A DNA stretch of 64,000 nucleotides from DATFCK01 sp963728975 (GCA_963728975.1 CAVSMF010000001.1:1736001-1800000); one strand, 5' to 3'; shown: positions 51,869 to 60,839, counted from the stretch's first letter. Notes: generated by a model from the letters alone, not told the origin. Numbers and translations are program-made.

Positions 51869-53834
51869 CGACCAGAACCGGGCAGGCCGCTTGGGCGACG
51901 AAAGCGGTAGCGGGCTGACCAAACTCCACTTCTTCATTCCACGGCTGGCTGACACTCACCAGCGCGACGGAGACGTTGTCCGGGAGGTTGTTGTCGCGAA
52001 GCGGAACCAAACTTGACCGCAAACTTCCGGCGATCCGCTCCCCGCCCTCCATCGCGGCCTTGTCGTCCTCGGTCGAGGTCAGCCTAACGACAACTGTTCC
52101 ACCTTTCGGTGGAATGCCCAGTCCCCGGCGATCGACAAAGACTCCAACGTGACACGGCGCGAGCTTGAAAACGCGATGCACCAGAGCGCGGATAATGCGG
52201 TGCTCCAGCGACGCGCGATGCCATCCGAGGATGATTGCGTGGCAATTTTGGCTGGCTGCCACGTAGGCCAGATCCTGAGCCACATCTTCGGACAAAAACG
52301 AAATCGATCGCGCCGTGACTCCGCCGCGCAGAGCTTGTTGTGCCAGCCGATCCATCGCCTCAACCGAGCGGTCGATCTGGCTCTCTTCGTCGCGCAATCC
52401 CGTGCGGAACTCCGGAGCCCGCGGTCCGGGAATCAAGCGCACCAGAAGCAGTTCGGCCGGGCGGTCCAGGCCGGTTAACCGGATCGCGGCATCAACCAGC
52501 CGGGGCGCATTTTCCGGATTGCCGAGTGCGACAAGGATTCGAAGTGCTGCCGGCTCAGGATCGCCGCCGGCCAGAACGCGCACCATTTCCCGGCGTGGCA
52601 TGATGCGATTGAGAATCGGTGCGGCCATGAATGTCGTGACCAGCGCCATCACTACCATCATTGCAAATGTTCGGTCGGACAGCACACCCAGGGTCAGGCC
52701 GACCGTGAGAATGACCAGCTCGGTTAGACCGCGCGTGTTCATGAGTGTTCCCAACGCCAATGAGTCGCGGGTGGAATAACCATTGAGTCTGGCCGCCAAT
52801 CCGCATCCAGCGAGCTTCCCGAAAATCGCCGCCCCGATGATCAGGAGCATCCAGACAAGAAGCGCCGGATTGTTGATGGAAAAAAGATTGGTCCGCAGTC
52901 CCGCGACCGCGAAGAACACCGGGAGAAGCACGACCACGGTGAAATCCTCGATTTTGTCCGTCAATTCTTCTCTCATGCGCGATCCGTGCGGCATGATCGT
53001 GCCAAAGATAAATGCACCAAAGATTGCGTGAATGCCGATCCACTCGGTCGCATAGGCGGAGAGAAGCAGTCCGACGACGACCACGGCGACTTGATCGACC
53101 GTCAATCGTCCGGCGGCATCGTAGCGCTTCGTCAGCATCGCCAGCAGCCGGCGGCCAGCGGTGAGCATGAGCACGGCGAACGCGGCCGTGAGCAGGAACC
53201 CAATCGCGGCCTGCGCGGCGGAACCTGATCGGGTAATTCCGACGACGGCAGCGAGAAGAATCCAGGCGGTCACGTCGTCTACGGCCGCGGCACAGAGAGC
53301 GGCGGTACCGAGCGGCGATTTGTAAAGGCCCCGTTCCACCAGAATTCGCGCCAGCACCGGAAATGCGGTGATACACATGGCCGCTCCCATAAAAAGAGAG
53401 AAAGCGAGCGGCCTCGGGCGTCCGGTCACGCCTTCGATAAAAACCCCGCCATTGTTGAGGGTGAACAAAGGGATGCCGATGAGCGCACCCAGAGCGAACG
53501 GAACAATAACGCCGCTGAGCGAGATGGTTAGGGCACGCCGCCCTTCTTTTCGGATAAGACGCGGATCGAGCTCGAGACCCACCAGGAACATAAAGAAGAC
53601 AAGACCGAGATCGGCCAGCTGGCGCAGCGGCAGCTCCGGCGGGAAAAGCCGCGCCGGCAGGTCGGGTGAGAGGCGACCCAGGACGGTCGGTCCCAGAATC
53701 AATCCGGCTACAATCTCGCCGGTCACTCCGGGCTGTCCCATTTTCCGGGCCAGCGCTCCAAGCAATCGCGCCGCAGCGATGATTACCGCCAGATCGAACA
53801 GCAGAAAAAGCAAAACCTCGGTGCCGTGCTTCAT
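51840..53834 (-). CDS. Kef/CPA2-type cation:proton antiporter with a C-terminal USP domain
   Basis: A 664-residue protein. Residues 1-390 have about twelve membrane helices with the conserved CITAFPVLARILVERGLY and VDDVTAWILLAAVV segments. The remaining part contains a soluble universal-stress-protein-like domain (SFLSEDVAQDLAYVAASQN, HAIILGWHR). The family exchanges K+ or Na+ for H+ and the USP part may sense nucleotide or redox state. A TrkA/RCK domain is absent. It is transcribed divergently from the 53996 operon. Confidence 0.88.
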   Translation of the reverse strand: MKHGTEVLLFLLFDLAVIIAAARLLGALARKMGQPGVTGEIVAGLILGPTVLGRLSPDLPARLFPPELPLRQLADLGLVFFMFLVGLELDPRLIRKEGRRALTISLSGVIVPFALGALIGIPLFTLNNGGVFIEGVTGRPRPLAFSLFMGAAMCITAFPVLARILVERGLYKSPLGTAALCAAAVDDVTAWILLAAVVGITRSGSAAQAAIGFLLTAAFAVLMLTAGRRLLAMLTKRYDAAGRLTVDQVAVVVVGLLLSAYATEWIGIHAIFGAFIFGTIMPHGSRMREELTDKIEDFTVVVLLPVFFAVAGLRTNLFSINNPALLVWMLLIIGAAIFGKLAGCGLAARLNGYSTRDSLALGTLMNTRGLTELVILTVGLTLGVLSDRTFAMMVVMALVTTFMAAPILNRIMPRREMVRVLAGGDPEPAALRILVALGNPENAPRLVDAAIRLTGLDRPAELLLVRLIPGPRAPEFRTGLRDEESQIDRSVEAMDRLAQQALRGGVTARSISFLSEDVAQDLAYVAASQNCHAIILGWHRASLEHRIIRALVHRVFKLAPCHVGVFVDRRGLGIPPKGGTVVVRLTSTEDDKAAMEGGERIAGSLRSSLVPLRDNNLPDNVSVALVSVSQPWNEEVEFGQPATAFVAQAACPVLVVRAAPPSPS

Positions 53835-53995
53835 AGGCGCTCGGCCGCTAGTCGTGTTTGACGCTTGACAGCTTTTCGATCGATCGGTAGGCCTGAAACG
53901 CTATGTTGTCGGTCGGGCGCCAGCACGTTCCCAGGTATGTCAGGCGTAATGAGATCGAGTCAATCCCGATTGGCGCGGCAACGATTGGAGAAACT

Positions 53996-54364
53996 ATGAG
54001 CAAAGCAGCCAAAACGATTGTCGTTTTCGCAATTTACATGGCGCTGACGGGCATCATTCTCCTCGCGTCGCCGAACACATTGCTCGGGATACTGCGGCTA
54101 CCGCTCACCCACGAGCCCTGGATCCGCCTGCTCGGCATGTTCATGGTGATTGTTGGTTATTATTATTACCGCACTGCCGTCAGCGAGGCGACTGCGTTCT
54201 TCCGGGCGACCATTCACGGCCGGTTAACGATCGGTTTGTTTCTGGTGTGCCTCGGACTGAGTGGAGCCGGCCTGGTCCTCGTGCTTTTTGCGTTGGGTGA
54301 ATGGATTGGCGCGATGGCAACCTGGCTTGCGCTGCGCTCCGGTGCGCCCCAGACGGATCAATGA
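53996..54364 (+). CDS. Hypothetical four-helix membrane protein
   Basis: A 122-residue protein with three to four hydrophobic helices (KTIVVFAIYMALTGIILL, LLGMFMVIVGYYYYR, LTIGLFLVCLGLSGAGLVLVL). I do not recognise a family. A GGAG precedes the ATG by about six bases. The stop overlaps the ATG of the following SDR by four bases, so they are translationally coupled. Function unknown. Confidence 0.7.
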   Translation: MSKAAKTIVVFAIYMALTGIILLASPNTLLGILRLPLTHEPWIRLLGMFMVIVGYYYYRTAVSEATAFFRATIHGRLTIGLFLVCLGLSGAGLVLVLFALGEWIGAMATWLALRSGAPQTDQ

Positions 54365-55164
54365 ATATCAGGGGCCGATTGGTCCTGATCACCGGCGGTT
54401 CCAGCGGGATCGGCGCCGCGACGGCCAGGGCAACGGCCCGTGAAGGCGGCCGCGTCATCCTGTTGGCACGGAACCGGGCCGGACTCGAGCAGGTGGCAAC
54501 GGAGATCAAACAGAAAGGTGGCGAAGCGTGGGTCTACCCGGTTGATCTTTCCGATGCGGGCGCGGTAGAGCGCACGGGGCAGGCCATCTTGCGGGAGGTC
54601 GGCGTTCCGGACATTCTGATCAACAATGCCGGCGCGGGACGTTGGCTGTCAGTGGAACAGACAACACCCGAGGAAACGGTGCAGATGATGGCATCTCCGT
54701 ATTTTGGCGCCTTCTATATAACCCGGGCTTTTCTCGCGGCCATGCACCAACGCAACAGCGGACACATCGTGAACCTGACTTCTCCAGCAGGCTTCGTCCC
54801 CTGGCCTAACGCCACCGCGTATGCCGTGGCCCGTTGGGCAATGCGCGGTTTTCACGAGGCGCTTCGATCGGACCTGCATCAAACCGGCATCGGTGTGACC
54901 TTGATCGTGCCCGGGGAAGTTTCTTCGGCTTATTTCGCGAACAATCCGGGCGGGGAAGAGCGACTGCCGGGGATCTCGAGGCTGTATCGGAGGCTCACGC
55001 CCGAAGAAGTAGCCGAGGCAATTGTGCGGAGTGTCCGGCGCGAGCAACGGGAGGTGATCATTCCTCCCTTACTCTCTCTGACTCTGCGTTTGCATCGAAT
55101 ATGGCCCGGAATCGTGGAGTGGGGCCTCCTGAGAACGTCAGCCATGCCCGAGAAGAAGGGGTAG
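54361..55164 (+). CDS. SDR-family oxidoreductase
   Basis: A 267-residue NAD(P)-dependent short-chain dehydrogenase. The cofactor motif is TGGSSGIG, NNAG follows the fourth strand, and the catalytic Ser and Tyr-Lys pair appear as LTSPAG and AYAVARWAMR, where the usual YxxxK reads YAVAR. Arg replacing Lys is unusual and may affect catalysis. The substrate is unknown. Its ATG overlaps the stop of the upstream membrane gene. Confidence 0.85.
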   Translation: MNIRGRLVLITGGSSGIGAATARATAREGGRVILLARNRAGLEQVATEIKQKGGEAWVYPVDLSDAGAVERTGQAILREVGVPDILINNAGAGRWLSVEQTTPEETVQMMASPYFGAFYITRAFLAAMHQRNSGHIVNLTSPAGFVPWPNATAYAVARWAMRGFHEALRSDLHQTGIGVTLIVPGEVSSAYFANNPGGEERLPGISRLYRRLTPEEVAEAIVRSVRREQREVIIPPLLSLTLRLHRIWPGIVEWGLLRTSAMPEKKG

Positions 55165-55243
55165 TTATCATTTCGCATGGCAAACCGGCTGCCGGGCGAT
55201 TCGAATTGCGAGGGCGCTCCGAATCGATGAAAAAAAGACAAGG

Positions 55244-57088
55244 TTAAAACGGCGACGGGTTTTTCGCGATGACTTCGAGAGCATCGCGATAGCCTTGTTC
55301 CACAATCAAATCGTACGACTTCCAGTCCAGCAGCCCGAACCGGCGGACGTCGGGCTTGAAAAGAAGGTCCACGTCGGCAACGACCTGGCTCATTTTTTGA
55401 TAACTATTTAGGGTGGTGGATGTCATCAGGGTCGCGAGCATCGACGGAAGGTGATAGCGGCGGCGACTGACCGGCCTGAGCCGGTCAATCAGGAGTTGCC
55501 ACGTAGCCGGGACTTGATCGCAGCCAAGTTCACGGCGCTGCTTGTCGTCCGGGCGCAGGTCCACTGCCATGATGTTGGACACTCCGGTCCGCGCCATCAC
55601 GTCGACCGGCATGTTGTTGAGTAGACCACCGTCCACCAACAAATCGTTACCGCTCACAATCGGCGGGAATACCCCGGGAATAGCCATGCTGGCAAGTATC
55701 GCGCGTTTGAAGTTTCCGTGAGTGTGCACGACCTCGCAAGTCTGCGTGTAATTGCTGCTCACGCAGAAAAAAGGCTTCCACGACTCCTCGATTTGTCTCT
55801 CGCCGAATGATCCGGTCAGAATACGATCCAGTTTTCGGCCCGCCAGCAAGGAGACGAGCGGAGGAAAATTGAAATCGCTGGTCGGGTTCGACAAAAACAC
55901 GCGCCGGTTTGCATCAAAGATTTGTTCCCAGCCCCAATCTCGCGCGACGCAGGCCGCTAAGACGGAACCGATACTGGTGCCGCCTACCGAGTCGATCGGC
56001 ATCCCTGCTTCTTCCAGTGCACGGACCACTCCGATGTGCGCGATGCCTCGGGCTCCACCTCCCGCCAGAACAAGTCCAACCGCTGTTCCGCTCATGAAAC
56101 GGGCGAGACGCGCAAAATCCTTCTCCTGGCCGGTGCGCAGATGATAATAACGGCTAACGTTCGGTCTCAACGCCAGGAACTCAGGAGTGCCTCTGGCCCA
56201 TTCGGCGCTACCCAGATGCAGAAGAATCAGCGTGTGGCGAACACGGGGAAGGGAGCCGGTATTACTCAAACATTCGCGCTCGATGCTGGAAAGGCTGGGG
56301 GACGCGTCGGCCGCGCCTATCAGCCAGACCTCGTCGGCCTGCCGCAGGCAGCGGCGGGTCCAGGCCGAAGGCGTGGGATCGGTTTCGTAGAGAACCAGAC
56401 TGTAGCGAGTTTCCAGCTCATCAAGGTGGCTCACCAGCCACCGGTGGCCGTTGGAATCAGCCTCGGTTACCTGAGCCGCACCCCGGCGACCCGCGGCGGC
56501 GTCGATCACCGCACTGGTAATATGCGCGACGGTTTGCTTCTGTTCTTCCAAATGAGGCATCAGTTCCCGAAGCACCGTGCCAGGTCTGAGGGTTTCGCTG
56601 ATACAAACGATCGCAACGTTGGTGACATTATGGTCCGCTTTTTGTGAAGTGTTGCGCCGCTCCAGCCGTTCGATGATGACGCGGTTGAGTTTGAGCGCGA
56701 GAGACGGCACCGCCTTGACGATTTTTTCGAACATTGCCAGGTCGATCCGGGCGAGCACGCTATCGCGCGCGGCCGTTATGGTGGCCCGGCGCGGCCGGCC
56801 GGTGAACACACCCATCTCCCCCACGGTCTCGCCTCGCCCGATCTCACCAACCGGAAGGGGACCGGCCGGGGTGGTTACCGTTGCCTGCAAGCGCCCGCTC
56901 ACAAGCACATAAAGGGAGTTGCTCGGATCTCCTTCGCGAAAGAGGACCTTGCCTCCCGCCAGTTCGGTCCATTCCCAATTCAGGTGCGGTTGGATGGCCT
57001 CGAAGGTACTTTCGTCGAGGTCGCCTAACAGGCCGGGTAAAGCCAGGCGAAGAGCATCAAGCTGAGGGTTGCTAATGGAATCTGACAA
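55244..57088 (-). CDS. NTE-like patatin phospholipase with an N-terminal cyclic-nucleotide-binding domain
   Basis: A 614-residue protein. An N-terminal cNMP-binding domain (about residues 25-135; cassette GETVGEMGVFTGRPRRATIT) is followed by a nucleotide-binding-like region and a patatin domain from about residue 335: the oxyanion motif GGGARGIAHIG, the nucleophile GGTSIGSV and the Asp motif DGGLLNNMP, together a Ser-Asp dyad. Relatives hydrolyse lysophospholipids or phospholipids at membranes and are regulated by cNMP domains in eukaryotic NTE. The start is TTG 57088. It sits less than 3 kb from the class III cyclase. Confidence 0.9.
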   Translation of the reverse strand: MSDSISNPQLDALRLALPGLLGDLDESTFEAIQPHLNWEWTELAGGKVLFREGDPSNSLYVLVSGRLQATVTTPAGPLPVGEIGRGETVGEMGVFTGRPRRATITAARDSVLARIDLAMFEKIVKAVPSLALKLNRVIIERLERRNTSQKADHNVTNVAIVCISETLRPGTVLRELMPHLEEQKQTVAHITSAVIDAAAGRRGAAQVTEADSNGHRWLVSHLDELETRYSLVLYETDPTPSAWTRRCLRQADEVWLIGAADASPSLSSIERECLSNTGSLPRVRHTLILLHLGSAEWARGTPEFLALRPNVSRYYHLRTGQEKDFARLARFMSGTAVGLVLAGGGARGIAHIGVVRALEEAGMPIDSVGGTSIGSVLAACVARDWGWEQIFDANRRVFLSNPTSDFNFPPLVSLLAGRKLDRILTGSFGERQIEESWKPFFCVSSNYTQTCEVVHTHGNFKRAILASMAIPGVFPPIVSGNDLLVDGGLLNNMPVDVMARTGVSNIMAVDLRPDDKQRRELGCDQVPATWQLLIDRLRPVSRRRYHLPSMLATLMTSTTLNSYQKMSQVVADVDLLFKPDVRRFGLLDWKSYDLIVEQGYRDALEVIAKNPSPF

Positions 57089-57310
57089 GGGATCTTAGGG
57101 CAAAAGAGGTCGAAGGTTGTCGGCCTCCATTTGCGTTCCGCCAAACATGCCTTCGAGTACCGTGAATACGGGTGCCAATGTCAATCGAAATGGGGATCCG
57201 ATCCCCTCGACCGGATCGTGCCCGGGCTTTACCCTCGATCTGGAAAAGGATAACCATGAGGGTTGCCGCGTCGGGCGAGAACTATCTCCACCGGTTATAC
57301 ACATAGAATT

Positions 57311-58246
57311 ATGATGAAGCTCGCTGTCTGCGGTTTGTTGCTTGGCGCGACTTTAGCGCAGGCAGGCCTGAAAAAATATTCGGCATTGGTGGTGGCCGAT
57401 GCAAACCCGCACCTGGCCTCTCCTCGCCATGGCATTCGCGTCACCTATCTGGGCGTGAATGGTTACGAACTCGAAACCGGCGGCCATGCTTTATTGGTCG
57501 ATCCTTATTTCACCCGGATCGGTTTCTGGCCGGTCGCATTCAATCAACCGATCGCATCGGATCAGGCGCGCGTGACCGAATATTGCTCGCGCCTTCGCAC
57601 GCCGGTAGACGCCATCCTGGTAACCCACGCGCACTTCGATCATTTGCTGGACGTTCCGACGGTTATGCAAAAGACCGGCGCCCGGCTTTTGGCGGGCCCC
57701 AGTGCGATCAACCTAATGCGATCGGAAGGGGTTCCGCCAAGAAGATGCGAAGCAGTAAAACCCGGCGCGACACGATCAATTGGTCCCTGGGCGATTCGCG
57801 TGTTTGCCGCGCAACATGACAAGCTGTTTGGCTCAACGCCTTTCCCCGGTCGGGTTGACACCAAGACTCGTCCGCCGATAAAAGTTTCGGACTGGGTTGA
57901 AGGCGAGCCGCTGGCGTTCGTCATCGAAGCAGGGGGCGAGCGAATTTACATCGATTCAGGCGGCCTTCCCGGTAATCCGCCGAGTCGGGCGATCGGGCGG
58001 GTCGATCTTGCCATTCTCGGCGTCGCATTGCCGGACAGCCGACAGCGGTATGCTGAGGCGGTCCGCTTGTTGCAACCCCGTTTCATCCTGCCAAGTCATC
58101 AAGACGATTTTTTTGCGCCGCTCAGCAGGGGATTCAATTTCGGGAAGATGACGAACTTTCCGCAACTGCTTCGCATTCAAGCGGAGGAACATTTGCCCGG
58201 TCGCGTGATTCTGCTCGACTACTTCCATCCATGGACGCTGCGTTGA
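57311..58246 (+). CDS. Exported MBL-fold metallo-hydrolase
   Basis: A 311-residue protein with a signal peptide (KLAVCGLLLGATLAQAG) and a metallo-beta-lactamase fold: the zinc motif THAHFDHLLD, then the later His in AAQHD and LPSHQDD. The UlaG/RomA-like layout (LGVNGYELETGGHALLVDPYF) suggests hydrolysis of a phospho- or lactone substrate, but none can be named. The stop overlaps the cyclase start by 16 bases. Confidence 0.85.
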   Translation: MMKLAVCGLLLGATLAQAGLKKYSALVVADANPHLASPRHGIRVTYLGVNGYELETGGHALLVDPYFTRIGFWPVAFNQPIASDQARVTEYCSRLRTPVDAILVTHAHFDHLLDVPTVMQKTGARLLAGPSAINLMRSEGVPPRRCEAVKPGATRSIGPWAIRVFAAQHDKLFGSTPFPGRVDTKTRPPIKVSDWVEGEPLAFVIEAGGERIYIDSGGLPGNPPSRAIGRVDLAILGVALPDSRQRYAEAVRLLQPRFILPSHQDDFFAPLSRGFNFGKMTNFPQLLRIQAEEHLPGRVILLDYFHPWTLR

Positions 58247-59778
58247 CCAGGAAGCGACCGATTCGGCACCCACTTCTCGTTGTCGCGCTCGCGCCCCTGA
58301 TCCCGCACCTTCTCGGAAGTGCATTCAACATCTGGTACAACATGGTCATTATCGATCCGCTGCTTCGCGAGGGCCATCTCAGGGAGCGATTTATCTCGAC
58401 GGTGATCGTTTGGAACGTGATCGTGTATCCGATTACTCTGGCTGTCTGGCTGGGGCTAATCTTCTCGCTCCGTCCCGCGCTTCACCAGGTGCTGGGCGGT
58501 GAAGCCATGCCCGAGCAACTGGAATGGTCGCGCCGCCGCCTGGTAAATTTACCCTGGTACGGCGTGATCGTTGCCGGGATCGCATGGCTGCTTTGCATCC
58601 CCGTCTTCTTGATTTCACTGGCGCTTACCGGGCGTCATTTGAGTCCGCAATTGCTCTGGCACTTGCCAATTTCCTTTGGCGTTTCCGGCTTTATTGCCAT
58701 CACCCAGAGCTTTTTCCTCATCGAACTGGCGAGCTACTGGGGGCTTTTCCCTGTTTTCTTCCGGAATATTCGTCCCGATCAACTTAGCGGTATTCGCCCC
58801 ATTTCTTTGCGAACCCGCGGTTTGATGTGGGCGATCTCCGTGGGCATTTGCCCTATCGGTTCACTTCTGCTTCTGATTTTCGCGCCCCCTTCGCCTGGAA
58901 CGAACCCGCAGTGGTTTGGGTTTTTCGTCGGTACGATCGGCATTGCCTTTGGTTTATGTTCTGCGGTTTTGATCGGTCGCTCGGTCACGCAGCCGGTGCA
59001 TCAACTGCGGGCTGCGGCCCAGGCGGTGACGGAAGGCCGTCTCGATGTGCAGGTGCCGTTGCGACGAGCTGACGAATTCGGCGCGCTCATCGCTGAATTC
59101 AATCTCATGGTGACCGGGTTGCGGGAGAAAGAGCATTTACGCCAGACCTTCGGCTTACATGTTGGACACAAAGCGGCGAAGCAGATTTTGGCGCGCGATC
59201 CCGGCCTCGGCGGCACAGAACAGGAAATTACCATCATGTTTGTCGACATTCGATCATTCACCGCGCGTTCAGCCCATCTTACTCCGGGACGGGCGGTCCG
59301 TCTGCTGAACGAGTTTCTGCGGGTGATGGTGGAAGTGGTCGAGGGCGAGCACAGCGGGATGATCAATAAATTTCTTGGCGATGGGTTCATTGCGCTTTTC
59401 GGAGTCGATAACTCGACTCGCGAGCATGCCGACGAGGCGTTGGCGGCGGGGCGCGCCATGCAACGAAAGCTGGAAGCGCTCAATGCGGAACGCGCGAAAC
59501 GCGGCGAAGATTCCATCGAGATCGGCATTGGGATCAACACCGGACCGGCAATTGTGGGGAGCATCGGCTCGCCCGATCGAATGGAGTTCACTGTCATCGG
59601 AAATACGGTAAACGTGGCATCGCGCATCGAGGGATTGAGCAAAGTCGTTGGGGCTTCGCTTCTCATCAGCAAAGCGACGCGCGACGCCCTGGAGCGCGCG
59701 CCGGAATTGCGCTCTTTTCCCGGGCAAAAAATTAAAGGCGTAGACGAGTTAGTGGAGGTGTTTGCGCCGGCGGATTGA
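58231..59778 (+). CDS. Membrane class III adenylate/guanylate cyclase with HAMP domain
   Basis: A 515-residue protein. Residues 1-250 hold about six membrane helices. A HAMP domain follows (RSVTQPVHQLRAAAQAVTEG), then a class III catalytic domain from about 325 to 500. The two metal Asp residues are in MFVDIRSFT and FLGDGFIALFG. The purine-selecting Lys is in NKFLGDG and the Thr in EFTVIGNTVNVASR, which favours ATP over GTP (class IIIb type). The transition-state Asn and Arg are present. It would make cAMP and sense an envelope signal. It overlaps the MBL gene, so the two are likely co-expressed. Confidence 0.9.
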   Translation: MDAALTRKRPIRHPLLVVALAPLIPHLLGSAFNIWYNMVIIDPLLREGHLRERFISTVIVWNVIVYPITLAVWLGLIFSLRPALHQVLGGEAMPEQLEWSRRRLVNLPWYGVIVAGIAWLLCIPVFLISLALTGRHLSPQLLWHLPISFGVSGFIAITQSFFLIELASYWGLFPVFFRNIRPDQLSGIRPISLRTRGLMWAISVGICPIGSLLLLIFAPPSPGTNPQWFGFFVGTIGIAFGLCSAVLIGRSVTQPVHQLRAAAQAVTEGRLDVQVPLRRADEFGALIAEFNLMVTGLREKEHLRQTFGLHVGHKAAKQILARDPGLGGTEQEITIMFVDIRSFTARSAHLTPGRAVRLLNEFLRVMVEVVEGEHSGMINKFLGDGFIALFGVDNSTREHADEALAAGRAMQRKLEALNAERAKRGEDSIEIGIGINTGPAIVGSIGSPDRMEFTVIGNTVNVASRIEGLSKVVGASLLISKATRDALERAPELRSFPGQKIKGVDELVEVFAPAD

Positions 59779-59893
59779 CCACGGCAATAGTCGCTTACAA
59801 GAATCGCGTCGTCCGGCGAGGAGCTATCGCCGGGGGCTTCTGAAGGTGGCGTTAGGCAATCGGCTGATTGCCGCGTTGCGACAGAGCAGGCCC

Positions 59894-59916
59894 GGGGGCA
59901 GGAAGCTGCCCCCTTT
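59894..59916 (+). terminator. Hairpin GGGGGCAG-GAAG-CTGCCCCC followed by TTT
   Basis: A stable stem-loop with an eight-base stem, 116 bases after the cyclase stop and just beyond the end of the VPESG ORF on the other strand. The T run is short, so it may act as a weak or bidirectional terminator. Confidence 0.55.
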
Positions 59917-59924
59917 CAGCAGGT

Positions 59925-60170
59925 TTATTGCGCCACGGTTCTGCGCAGGAGCGCGATCCGCAACAGGGCGAGCGCGCCGAATCCGCCCAGCATCAGCGGC
60001 AAGGTCCTGCCGCTTTCCGGCACGGCGCTAACCGCTGCGACAGCCGGAGATAGCAATGCACTGCCGCCATGCCGGCGACGACCACGGTTTACCACCACGA
60101 GCGGGGTATAAGCTTCGATGACCGGTTGAAGTCGGGAGTAAGCCGGGCAAAACGGCGGCTGATTTTTCAC
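59925..60170 (-). CDS. Small VPDSG/PEP-CTERM-like sorting-signal protein
   Basis: An 81-residue ORF. Its C-terminus has the tripartite exosortase signal: VPESG, a hydrophobic helix (LPLMLGGFGALALLRI) and basic residues (LLRR). This is the VPDSG-CTERM pattern known from Verrucomicrobiota. There is no N-terminal signal peptide, so either the start lies elsewhere or it is a remnant of a larger exported protein. It lies close to the right edge of the putative island. Confidence 0.5.
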   Translation of the reverse strand: MKNQPPFCPAYSRLQPVIEAYTPLVVVNRGRRRHGGSALLSPAVAAVSAVPESGRTLPLMLGGFGALALLRIALLRRTVAQ

Positions 60171-60311
60171 GGTCGCTTTCTACGGTCTGAGGATTTTTTG
60201 GTGCAAAACTGCGCCAATCTACGTCACGCGCTGCAAACCGGATTGGTTAGGGTTCGCTCTGAAATGCGCGCGGTGCGATACTGCGAAAACCTGCGCAAAA
60301 CCGGTTAGGCA

Positions 60312-60351
60312 ATTAGAAATCCGTTGCTCTATCCGGCTGAGCTACGGGCGC
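60312..60351 (-). repeat. 40-bp copy of the tRNA-Arg(UCU) 5' half
   Basis: An exact match to 33956-33995, covering the 5' acceptor strand, D arm, anticodon 5' stem and the whole anticodon loop. It stops matching at both ends. It cannot fold as a tRNA and looks like an attachment-site duplicate. Confidence 0.9.
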
Positions 60352-60599
60352 AATGAAGCAAGCGAGGCCCATTGTCGCTCCGGAGCGGGGAAAATCCAGT
60401 TCCTTCGTGGAAGCGTTGAAGCGTTGAACGGGCAAAGCATTAATCCGCGACGGAGACCGTGGTCGGAGGAATTATGATGGCGTCGCGGCCCGCCTCTTTT
60501 GGAGAACAGCGGCGGAAAAGCTCGATGCCGCCGCACCGCTTCAACGCGTTTGACGATTGTAACGTGCGGCGATTCGCGTCAGCGAATCGATCGATGGCG

Positions 60600-60839
60600 T
60601 CACTCGCCGATGCGATGTTTGAGTTCCCAGACTCGGAGGGCGGCGAGGAGAAGGGATTTGGTCCGGGTCAGAGTACCGGCAGCGGCCATTTGGTGTTCGG
60701 CATGGGAATGACCGTTAGAACCATTTCTGGGTCGCTGGGCTTTTTTCTTTGGCTTTGGTTTGCGGACGGAACGAGGAGCAGAATGCGCTACGGTGAGATG
60801 GCCACTGTTCATAATAGCTGGTGTTTTGAGGATTTCCAT
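60600..60839 (-). CDS. Possible small basic protein, 79 aa
   Basis: An ORF starting MEILKTPAIMNSG with a Lys/Pro-rich middle (RKPKPKKKAQRPR) and an amphipathic C-terminal helix (SLLLAALRVWELKHRIGE). The third-codon pattern looks coding, but there is no recognised family and only a weak start signal. A competing plus-strand frame (60474-60848) with a GGAGGA site looks less protein-like. The 60171-61031 stretch otherwise holds the tRNA half copy and two GCGTTGAA units near 60411. Confidence 0.3.
   Translation of the reverse strand: MEILKTPAIMNSGHLTVAHSAPRSVRKPKPKKKAQRPRNGSNGHSHAEHQMAAAGTLTRTKSLLLAALRVWELKHRIGE

Larger units (their letters stand above)
33996..60351. mobile_element. Putative genomic island bounded by tRNA-Arg(UCU) and a 40-bp tRNA copy
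   Basis: The left edge is the intact tRNA and the right edge is a perfect 40-bp copy of its 5' half. The enclosed genes are accessory in character, and none of the repeat families common outside this block occurs within it. No integrase, relaxase or transposase gene is visible, so if it is an island the recombinase has been lost or acts in trans. Confidence 0.5.

Noticed and set aside
33996..60311. Integrase, relaxase or toxin-antitoxin genes in the island
   Set aside because: I looked for them to support mobility and found none, so mobility rests only on the tRNA copy and the repeat-free content.
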